This document shows, one piece after another, positions 1 to 5,124 of a DNA stretch of 5,124 nucleotides (its first letter is position 1; the number at the start of each line of letters is the position of its first letter). The notes under the pieces were generated by a model, which made no database searches, had not been told where the DNA came from, and saw only the letters and a list, made by a program, of their open reading frames with translations. Source of the stretch: Chloroflexota bacterium. Lineage in GTDB: Bacteria; Chloroflexota; UBA5177; JANWHV01. Position numbers and translations under genes: made by a program. Location of the stretch: assembly GCA_025450255.1 (NCBI GenBank), contig JANWHV010000251.1:1-5124 (forward strand). Direction: 5' to 3'.

Positions 1-3000
1 GCCTTGACCATCTCATGCTCCACGATTTTGCAGACCGCCTCGGCCTGCTCGTCCCGTGCCTCCACCACGATTTCGTCGTGTACGGTGTTCACCACGCGCG
101 CGTCGTAGCCTTGCAGCGCCTCGTGCAATCCGACCAGGGCCAGCTTGGTCATGTCCGCGTTCGAATTATGGACGATCAAGCCGTTTGCCATGAAACGGCC
201 GGTCGTGCTGTTCACCACGTCATACATCTCCACCCATGTATCGGTTAGCTCGACGTGGCGCACTCGAGCACCGCGGCCGTACGTCTTCTCGCGTACGGAC
301 CCGGCTATGCTTACCGCCTTCGCTTGCTTGAGGGGGTTCATGAAGCCGACGCGCGCCGCGAATATCGGCATGTCTTTCTTGAGCACCTGCACGACGGTCC
401 GGTCGCCCAGGTACGAGCGGATGCGGCTTCGAATGCCGAACAGCAACAAAGCCTGCTGAACTTCGCGTGCCCAGTCGAGATGTGCGAGTCCCTGACCGAA
501 TACCAGAATGGCGCCATCCGGTGCGACGGCGCCGTCGCCGTCGAACATCCCACGCAAATAGCCGGCAAGCACCTGGCTGTCGTGCCAGGCGTTGTCCGGA
601 ATGCGCGCCTTAACGCCCGACGCGCGCAATTGCCCTACCAAGCCACGAGATGACACGGTCAGTTTATGGAAGCGTCTTGGTTGATGCGCGGTGATTCGTA
701 TCCAGTGACCAACATGACCAGGTTCCACGCGGCGTGCCTGTAGCCGCGGCGGCATCTCTTCATGCTCGGCCACGAGCAGGCCGGCCGCGCCACTCGCCAA
801 ACTGCCGTCCGAGGCGAGACGGCCAAGCCTCTCGCCCCGGCCGGCTGAATTCTCAATCTTGCTCGGCGATACTTCTCGGCCGTTCCAGGACCCGCCGCAC
901 GTGGCAGCCGGGAGGCTGGTCGCGCATGACCAGGCCGGCACGCCCTCGGTAAGCATCACACGGTACTGGGGTTTGAACTCGCCAGGCGTCTTCCACATGT
1001 AGCGCCCGTTGGGATCGCGGATCAAGAACCGGTGATCGGGGCTGCACTCGATGTAGTGGCCGCCCCACAGCGTCACTCTCACCAGTTGCTTCATGCCGCT
1101 GGGCATGACCATCGCGTCCGCGAACTGGTGGCCGTCCCATACGCTAACCTGTTCGCCCACCAAGCCGGCGATCGGCACATAGCCGCGGGTCCGCTCGTGA
1201 ATGCGCGCGTTCCCAGCCAGGCAGCCCTGGATGGGTGAGTTCTTGCCCTGCCGCTCGATGCTGGCCCGCTTCTTGTTGTACTCGGGATCGTTCGAATCGA
1301 TCGGGGCATAATAGCGCCGCCGCCCAAGCATGGTGATGCTGTAGCCCTTCCGCACAGCCTCGCGCGCTGCCTTATCGAGCCAGCGCTGGATGCCGGAATA
1401 TGCCTTGAAATACTGCTCGATCAGGGCTTTGGCCTCGTCGGTGGAAACACCAAGCTGCACGCCCAGAGCGGCGGGCCCGCGACCGTAGGCCAGACCAAAG
1501 TTGATGACCTTGGCCGCGCCGCGCTGTTTCTTGTCCACCAGATCGGGCGCCACGCGGAACATCTGGCTGGCGGTGAGCTGATGCAGATCGCCGCCGGATT
1601 GGAAGGCATCCACGAAGGCGGGATCCTCGCTGAGCTGCGCCAGAATACGTAGCTCCGCCTGGCTGTAGTCGCAGGTGATCAGCTTATAGCCGGGAGGGGC
1701 GACGAAGCAGGCACGGAAATCGCTGGTGGCCGGTATCTGCTGGACGTTGGGGTTGGTGCAGGAGAAGCGCCCGGTGTCGGCGCCAAGCTGGTTGAAGTCC
1801 GGGTGGATACGGCCGGTCCTGGGATGGATCAATTCGAGGAACTTCTCGCCGAAAGCGGAGAGCATCTTCTCGAAGCCGCGATACTCCAGCAGCTTCTTGA
1901 TGGCGGGATGATCGTATTTCTGCAGCGTTGCCTCCATGGTGTCCGGCATCACGATGCCCATGCGGCCAAACGTTTCCAGAAGCTGCGCGTTGCTGTTGAG
2001 ATTGATGGCCGGGCCGCCGAACAACGATTGCTGCGCCACGTAATCCGAAACCAACATGCCGAGCTCGTCGGCGGCGCGATCGCGCTCGGCCTGCGCCGAG
2101 TCGATAATGGTGCGCCAGCGTGCCTTGTCGATCAAGCAGCCGGCCAATTCCATCTCGCCCACGGCGACGACGGTCTTGAACTCGAGCAGCGCCACTTCCA
2201 GCATCTTCTCGCGCTTGAGCGCCTCTCGCTGCTGTGTATAGATGGTGAAGAGGATAAGGGCATCGCGGGCGGCGTAGCGGAGTTGCTCGTGCGAAAACTC
2301 GCCCGTCTTGTCGATGAAGCTGGTACGGACGGACTTGTCCAGGGTGACGCCCGCGTATTTTCGTGCCAGGCTGGCCAGGCCGATTTCGCGGCTGATGCCG
2401 GCCGTGAGCACGCGCTCCGCGAGCATGGTGTCATACATGCGGCGCATGCCGATACCCACCTGGTACCGCAGCATTTTGTAGTCGAATTTGGCGTTCTGTA
2501 GCAGCTTCAGGACACGGTCGTCCTCGAGGATCCGGCGCAGGGGGCGCGGATCCACGCGCCGGACGTCGACCAGGTACGCGCGCCTGGGCGTGGCGACCTG
2601 CACCAGCAGCAGCGCATTCTCGGCGAAGGGGTCGAGGCCGGTGGTCTCGGTATCGACGGCAATCACAGGCTCGCCCGACAATTCGGCCACCACCTCGGCG
2701 AGTCGCGCTTGCTCGGTGATCAGCTCGAACTCCGCGTTGATCGCTTGCGCGCTGATCGCCACGTCCGGCCCGTCTACCTCGACGTCAAACAGGGCGCCCG
2801 CGTCGTCCGCGGTGACGGTATGCACGGAGGGCGCGCTTTGCGCCGCCGGCTCGGCGGGCGATGCCGGCGCGTCGCCATTCTCGTCGTTCAGATCGATCGG
2901 GGCAACGGTCAGCTCAGGTAGGTCGGCAAGCGCCGCGGCGCGCTTTGCGGCGCCATTGCTCCGGCCGTTGGCGCCGCTCGACGCCGCTCGGGCAGGCTTT

Positions 3001-3401
3001 GCCTGTTCCAGGGGCGTATTGGCTTGCGCGGCGCGCGTGGGCTCCTGTCCCCGGACGCTGGGCTTCGTTTCGGGCATGGCCGTGCCGTTAGGCGTTGAGG
3101 CGGCGGATTGCTGGGCGGCAGCGCGGACCAGCTCGCGCGCTCGGGCAATCGCTTGCCGAATGACGCGATCGGGAACGGCGTAGACCTTGCGATCCATGGC
3201 ATCCTCGGGCGGGCGCGCGCCGCACTGGGGGCAGGCGGGAAGATCGGGATTGAAGGCCAGCTCGCAGGCCACGCACGGCATATAGCGTTTGAGATTTTGC
3301 CCGCAGGCGGGGCAATCGACATGATGGCTGAAGGGGAGCGTATCGGGGAGGGACGCCACGGTCAGGCAGAAGTGGCAGGTGATCTTCGTGGTAACAAGCA
3401 T
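1..3401 (-). CDS. polA: Family A (Pol I type) DNA polymerase with 3'-5' exonuclease, N-terminal zinc ribbons and an in-frame intein; 3' end cut by the window edge
   Basis: Template-directed DNA polymerase with proofreading. The frame is open for 1133 codons and leaves the window about 24 residues after motif C, so probably only the last 20-30 residues are missing. Residues 9-60 hold four CxxC pairs. Residues 67-225 are an Ala/Pro-rich linker. Residues 226-400 are a DEDDy exonuclease with Exo I D250/E252 (VDTETTGLD), Exo II N303/D307 and Exo III Y376/D380. The polymerase core follows: TGR at 543-545, motif A DYSQAELR with D578, and the O helix R627-x3-K631-x3-F635-G. A 353-residue intein interrupts the NSPIQG/SNADMTK motif. 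The C-extein carries motif C VHDEIVVEA (His codon 78-80). No 5'-nuclease domain is present, unlike E. coli Pol I. The spliced product should be about 800 residues. The ATG at 3401 was chosen because GC at third codon positions drops upstream and an AGGAG lies 11 nt before it; an in-frame ATG at 3563 is the alternative. The family call is secure; the symbol is by homology only. Confidence 0.95.
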   Translation of the reverse strand, partial: MLVTTKITCHFCLTVASLPDTLPFSHHVDCPACGQNLKRYMPCVACELAFNPDLPACPQCGARPPEDAMDRKVYAVPDRVIRQAIARARELVRAAAQQSAASTPNGTAMPETKPSVRGQEPTRAAQANTPLEQAKPARAASSGANGRSNGAAKRAAALADLPELTVAPIDLNDENGDAPASPAEPAAQSAPSVHTVTADDAGALFDVEVDGPDVAISAQAINAEFELITEQARLAEVVAELSGEPVIAVDTETTGLDPFAENALLLVQVATPRRAYLVDVRRVDPRPLRRILEDDRVLKLLQNAKFDYKMLRYQVGIGMRRMYDTMLAERVLTAGISREIGLASLARKYAGVTLDKSVRTSFIDKTGEFSHEQLRYAARDALILFTIYTQQREALKREKMLEVALLEFKTVVAVGEMELAGCLIDKARWRTIIDSAQAERDRAADELGMLVSDYVAQQSLFGGPAINLNSNAQLLETFGRMGIVMPDTMEATLQKYDHPAIKKLLEYRGFEKMLSAFGEKFLELIHPRTGRIHPDFNQLGADTGRFSCTNPNVQQIPATSDFRACFVAPPGYKLITCDYSQAELRILAQLSEDPAFVDAFQSGGDLHQLTASQMFRVAPDLVDKKQRGAAKVINFGLAYGRGPAALGVQLGVSTDEAKALIEQYFKAYSGIQRWLDKAAREAVRKGYSITMLGRRRYYAPIDSNDPEYNKKRASIERQGKNSPIQGCLAGNARIHERTRGYVPIAGLVGEQVSVWDGHQFADAMVMPSGMKQLVRVTLWGGHYIECSPDHRFLIRDPNGRYMWKTPGEFKPQYRVMLTEGVPAWSCATSLPAATCGGSWNGREVSPSKIENSAGRGERLGRLASDGSLASGAAGLLVAEHEEMPPRLQARRVEPGHVGHWIRITAHQPRRFHKLTVSSRGLVGQLRASGVKARIPDNAWHDSQVLAGYLRGMFDGDGAVAPDGAILVFGQGLAHLDWAREVQQALLLFGIRSRIRSYLGDRTVVQVLKKDMPIFAARVGFMNPLKQAKAVSIAGSVREKTYGRGARVRHVELTDTWVEMYDVVNSTTGRFMANGLIVHNSNADMTKLALVGLHEALQGYDARVVNTVHDEIVVEARDEQAEAVCKIVEHEMVK
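165..1223 (-). mobile_element. Intein (353 aa) with LAGLIDADG homing endonuclease, inserted in the family A polymerase
   Basis: A protein-splicing element translated in frame with the polymerase. It excises itself and joins the flanking polymerase pieces. Residue numbers start at Cys1 (codon 1221-1223). Block A is CLAGNARIH, with Cys1 as first nucleophile. Block B is IECSPDHRFLI at 58-68, with H64; the usual TxxH is SxxH here. The endonuclease part has a first LAGLIDADG-like motif RLGRLASDG (132-140), block D-like KARIP (205-209), a second motif YLRGMFDGDG (222-231) and block H LLLFGIRSRI (259-268). Block F is YDVVNSTTGRFMANG (334-348). Block G is GLIVHN, with penultimate His352 and terminal Asn353 (codon 165-167). 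The +1 extein residue is Ser (codon 162-164). Flanking residues fit together as a normal polymerase motif, which fixes both junctions. The length is at the short end for endonuclease-bearing inteins. All splicing residues are present, so it is probably active, though this is untested. Confidence 0.96.
320..870 (-). other. LAGLIDADG homing endonuclease domain inside the intein (approximate limits)
   Basis: Intein residues about 118-302 sit between splicing blocks B and F. Two LAGLIDADG helices lie about 90 residues apart: a degenerate RLGRLASDG ending in D139-G140 and a canonical FDGDG with D230-G231. The acidic residue expected to bind the catalytic metal is present in both. Such endonucleases cut intein-less copies of the host gene at the insertion site, so that repair copies the intein in. 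GC at third codon positions in part of this stretch is clearly lower than in the exteins (by hand roughly 60% against 80%), which fits a foreign or more relaxed origin. Domain limits are estimated from the motifs. Confidence 0.85.
3222..3377 (-). other. Tandem zinc-ribbon (four CxxC) region at the polymerase N terminus
   Basis: Polymerase residues 9-60 contain CHFC (9-12), CPAC (30-33), CVAC (43-46) and CPQC (57-60). The spacing suggests two zinc ribbons of four cysteines each, C9/C12 with C30/C33 and C43/C46 with C57/C60, similar in layout to double zinc ribbon modules. Zinc ribbons commonly bind nucleic acid or partner proteins. The role here is unknown. The module sits where other Pol I enzymes carry the 5'-nuclease domain and is joined to the exonuclease by a linker of about 160 residues. 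Confidence 0.8.
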
Positions 3402-3573
3402 GTGGCGGAAGGCTCCTGGGGGCCTGGACGAGATGCGGCGCGAGCCATGACCGCCCGCATGAGACATTGTACGGGCAATACGCGGAACAGTGGGCGGCCC
3501 TCGCCCATAACCCTGCCCGTGTTTTGGAAACTTCGCGTCGCTTGCTCCGGTTGCTCTATACATGTGTCACTCC
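3402..3573 (-). other. Gap between the rsgA-like gene and the polymerase gene; possible 54-residue N-terminal extension
   Basis: The 172 bp carry no stop in the polymerase frame, so they could code for a 54-residue basic, Gly/Pro/Arg-rich extension starting at the ATG at 3563, only 10 nt past the rsgA stop. If used, the two genes would be translationally coupled. A TACAAT at 3466-3471 resembles a -10 box, but I see no good -35 partner. No hairpin followed by a T run was seen, so read-through from rsgA is plausible. Confidence 0.4.
3413..3417 (-). promoter_or_regulatory. Ribosome binding site AGGAG for the polymerase start at 3401
   Basis: AGGAG lies 11 nt upstream of the ATG, a slightly long but workable spacing. 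A competing site, AGGGAG at 3570-3575, lies 6 nt before an in-frame ATG at 3563 and overlaps the rsgA stop codon. Codon composition between 3402 and 3563 is less gene-like (third-position GC about 55% against about 80% just inside the gene), which is why the 3401 start is preferred. Confidence 0.5.
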
Positions 3574-4806
3574 CTATCCACGCAGCTTGAGATAGCTCTG
3601 ATACCGGCGCGCGCTCACCCTGCCATCGGCGACCGCCGCCCCGATCGCGCAGTCGGGCTCGCGCAGGTGGCGGCAGTTCATACCGAACTGGCATTGGCCC
3701 ACCAATGGCCGCATCTCCGGGAAAGCGTTCGCCAGCTCGGCATCCTTGACGTCCCACAGCCCGAACTCCCGCATGCCTGGCGTGTCGATCAGGCTCCCGC
3801 CAACCTCAAGAGGGAACATCTCCAGGTGCGTGGTGGTGTGCTTCCCCTTGTTTGTCGATTGGCTTACCTCGTTGACTCGCAGGCCGAGGTTGGGCTGAAT
3901 GGCGTTCAGCAGGCTGGTCTTCCCCACGCCCGAGGGGCCGACCAGCACGGAAACGCGATCGGCGAGCGTCTGCTTGAATTGCGGGATCCCCTCGCCGTTC
4001 ACGATGCTGGTCAGCAGCACCTGATAGCCGACGCGGCGGTAGGTCTCAACCTCGGCCAGAAGCTCGGCGGAGGCGCCGAGGTCCAGCTTGGTGAGACAGA
4101 TAATGGCGGTCAGGCCAAGCCACTCGGACGCGGCCAGGAAGCGGTCCAACCCTTCCCATTTCGGGGTCGGATTCGCGCAAGCGACGATGGTCATGATCTG
4201 GTCGACGTTTGCCACTATCACCTGTTCCAGCGGTTTGTTGCCGGCGGCGCGGCGCACCAATTTGCTCTTCCGTGGCAGCACGCCGGTGATCAATCCCTCG
4301 CCGTCGCCCGCGTCGACAAAGCACACCATGTCGCCGATTGCCACGGGGTCGACCTGCTTGATGTCCTTCACCTCCATGACGCGACGGCGAAAGGATGTGG
4401 GATCCGCGATCGGATAGACGAGCTGTTTCCGGAGCATATTGGAGATAGCGCATTCCACCACCCGGCCGCCGGTATGTACCCAGTAGCGGCCGACCGTCTT
4501 TTTGCACACCATGCCCGTGGCGTCCGCATCAGGAGCCGGGGCCTCGACAACCGGGTCGTCCGTGCCGCTCGTCATCGCGGCCGGACTGGCGGCGCCGGCC
4601 TTGCCGTGTTTGCCGTTGACGGGCCGCCCATGCTTGTCTTTTTGCAGCCGAGCCTTACCCGTAGCGCGGGACTGGCGGCCCATGCTCAAGAAACGGTGGC
4701 CGTCGCCATCCATATCGTCGTATCCCGATCCACCGAAAAGCGGCGTATCGAGATCCTCGTAGGTTGGGTCGCCCAGATCCGCGTAGTCTTCCGTAAGACG
4801 GTGCAT
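3574..4806 (-). CDS. rsgA: Ribosome small subunit-dependent GTPase, RsgA (YjeQ) family
   Basis: A circularly permuted GTPase that acts in late maturation of the 30S ribosomal subunit in the cytoplasm. The predicted protein has 410 residues. Residues 98-205 are the OB-fold region, ending with the family phrase PLEQVIVANVDQ. The GTPase motifs then come in permuted order: G4 TKLD (239-242), G5 around S267, G1/P-loop GPSGVGKTS (290-298), a Thr-rich switch KGKHTTTH (320-327) and G3 DTPG (341-344). The C-terminal zinc-binding motif is C372-x5-C378-x-H380-x5-C386; from memory the first spacing is x4 in E. coli and B. subtilis. The start at 4806 was chosen because AAGGA lies 6 nt upstream; an in-frame ATG at 4890 would add 28 residues but lies in the leader repeats. 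Residues 1-97 are an unusual low-complexity extension, first acidic (EDYADLGDP..), then Lys/Arg-rich, then Ala/Asp-rich. The polymerase gene follows on the same strand. Confidence 0.95.
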   Translation of the reverse strand: MHRLTEDYADLGDPTYEDLDTPLFGGSGYDDMDGDGHRFLSMGRQSRATGKARLQKDKHGRPVNGKHGKAGAASPAAMTSGTDDPVVEAPAPDADATGMVCKKTVGRYWVHTGGRVVECAISNMLRKQLVYPIADPTSFRRRVMEVKDIKQVDPVAIGDMVCFVDAGDGEGLITGVLPRKSKLVRRAAGNKPLEQVIVANVDQIMTIVACANPTPKWEGLDRFLAASEWLGLTAIICLTKLDLGASAELLAEVETYRRVGYQVLLTSIVNGEGIPQFKQTLADRVSVLVGPSGVGKTSLLNAIQPNLGLRVNEVSQSTNKGKHTTTHLEMFPLEVGGSLIDTPGMREFGLWDVKDAELANAFPEMRPLVGQCQFGMNCRHLREPDCAIGAAVADGRVSARRYQSYLKLRG

Positions 4807-4812
4807 CCGATT

Positions 4813-4817
4813 TCCTT
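4813..4817 (-). promoter_or_regulatory. Ribosome binding site AAGGA deciding the rsgA start
   Basis: The context GGAAGGAAA lies just upstream of the ATG at 4806, with 6 nt between AAGGA and the start codon. It makes this start more likely than the longer in-frame ATG at 4890, where I see no comparable site. Confidence 0.65.
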
Positions 4818-4837
4818 CCGCGTGCTGCCGAACAGAG

Positions 4838-4966
4838 CCCGTGGCCGGAAACAGGGCACGGCCACGGGAGATGTCCCGCGGCCGTGGCAACAGGGGCGGC
4901 CAGGGGACGAAACCGGCCCGTGACGCATGAAGTACTCCATGCCACGGGCAGCGGCGCGCCGTGGCC
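4838..4966 (-). repeat. Five alternating copies of CCGTGGC / GCCACGG in the rsgA leader
   Basis: Reading the plus strand, CCGTGGC occurs at 4839-4845, 4882-4888 and 4959-4965, and its reverse complement GCCACGG at 4861-4867 and 4941-4947. The copies strictly alternate in orientation. The strongest pairing is a perfect 10-bp stem, CCCGTGGCCG (4838-4847) with CGGCCACGGG (4859-4868), with an 11-nt loop. The copy at 4861-4867 can instead pair with 4882-4888, and 4941-4947 can pair with 4959-4965 across an 11-nt loop. In the rsgA transcript these would be competing hairpins ending about 20 nt before the ribosome binding site. No T run follows, so this is not a standard intrinsic terminator. Confidence 0.7.
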
Positions 4967-5072
4967 GAAAGCTCGGGAGCCGGAAAACCCTACGGAAGAC
5001 GCCTGTACCGGACCGCCACTCAAGCGGCGGCGCGGTCACGATGACGGCGGATTGGCAGGGACCGGCCAGAGT

Positions 5073-5124
5073 CTAGGAGGAGAACATCTCCAACTCGGCA
5101 GGCGCGCCTCGCTCAAGCGCATGA
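5073..5124 (-). CDS. C-terminal end of an unidentified upstream gene (partial)
   Basis: From the right edge one minus-strand frame reads HALERGAPAELEMFSS followed by TAG at 5073-5075. The residue mix (Ala, Glu, Leu, Phe, Ser) looks like a natural protein end, and it lies on the same strand as the two genes that follow. Sixteen codons are too few to identify a family, and chance cannot be excluded. If real, it leaves a 266-bp gap before rsgA. Confidence 0.35.
   Translation of the reverse strand, partial: HALERGAPAELEMFSS

Larger units (their letters stand above)
4807..5072 (-). other. Intergenic leader between the upstream gene fragment and rsgA
   Basis: A 266-bp GC-rich gap. Besides the alternating repeats at 4838-4966, it holds a smaller inverted repeat, GACCGC (5011-5016) with GCGGTC (5032-5037), about 35 nt after the stop codon of the upstream fragment. 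That could be a weak, non-T-rich terminator or a transcript-end hairpin. I found no convincing -35/-10 pair for rsgA, although a promoter in this gap would be expected. No gene is supported here. Confidence 0.4.

Noticed and set aside
15..653. Overlapping plus-strand frames opposite the C-extein and the intein's C-terminal half
   Set aside because: The minus-strand frame here contains intein blocks E to G and polymerase motif C, which fully explains the region.
1803..3183. Two plus-strand open frames of about 230 codons each (1803-2501 and 2488-3183)
   Set aside because: They lie opposite the exonuclease and polymerase domains, are His/Ala- or Ser/Arg-rich, and have no family signature; they are shadows of the polymerase gene.
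3466..3471. TACAAT as a -10 promoter box for the polymerase
   Set aside because: No matching -35 element at 16-18 nt upstream; noted only as a possibility within the intergenic entry.
4838..4868. Intrinsic terminator at the 10-bp hairpin
   Set aside because: No run of T follows on either strand, and on the minus strand it lies between the leader and the rsgA ribosome binding site.
4807..4890. Longer rsgA start at 4890
   Set aside because: No ribosome binding site is visible there, and it would place the strongest hairpin of the leader repeats inside the coding region; the start at 4806 has a good site at 6 nt.
3562..4923. Plus-strand open frame of 453 codons opposite rsgA
   Set aside because: It is fully antisense to a gene with complete RsgA motifs, its translation shows no recognisable domain, and long antisense frames are common in high-GC DNA.
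5074..5124. Plus-strand start after AGGAGG near the right edge
   Set aside because: The frame after it begins at a non-standard ATC codon and ends at a TGA at the window edge after 12 codons; AGGAGG here is more simply the complement of the end of the upstream minus-strand gene.

Overview
The window is a compact, high-GC bacterial stretch in which every supported gene is read from the minus strand. Listed in transcription order, from right to left, they are: the last codons of an unidentified gene, a structured leader of about 265 bp, a ribosome-assembly GTPase of the RsgA family, and a family A (Pol I type) DNA polymerase gene that runs off the left edge. No tRNA, rRNA, CRISPR array or insertion sequence was seen. 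The RsgA core (a phrase like PLEQVIVANVDQ, then a circularly permuted GTPase) reminds me of Chloroflexota proteins, but that is an impression from memory and only a weak taxonomic hint.

The main content is the polymerase reading frame. It stays open from an ATG at 3401 to the left edge, 1133 codons, with no stop and no frameshift. It encodes two tandem CxxC zinc-ribbon pairs, an Ala/Pro-rich linker, a complete DEDDy 3'-5' exonuclease and a complete family A polymerase core. There is no 5'-nuclease domain. The polymerase is split by an in-frame 353-residue intein at 165-1223, placed exactly inside the catalytic 'N-A-P-M-Q-G-T' motif (here NSPIQG / SNADMTK). The intein has Cys1, a C-S-P-D-H block B, a two-motif LAGLIDADG endonuclease and a terminal His-Asn followed by Ser. 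The polymerase can therefore be a complete enzyme only after protein splicing.

Right of the polymerase, at 3574-4806, lies the RsgA-like GTPase with an unusual N-terminal extension of about 95 residues. The 172 bp between the two genes has no clear terminator, and the two genes may be co-transcribed. The leader upstream of rsgA carries five alternating copies of a 7-bp unit (CCGTGGC/GCCACGG) that can form competing hairpins.

The genes share no obvious pathway. One serves 30S subunit maturation, the other DNA synthesis and repair. Both are housekeeping-type functions, and the mobile or unusual component is the intein.
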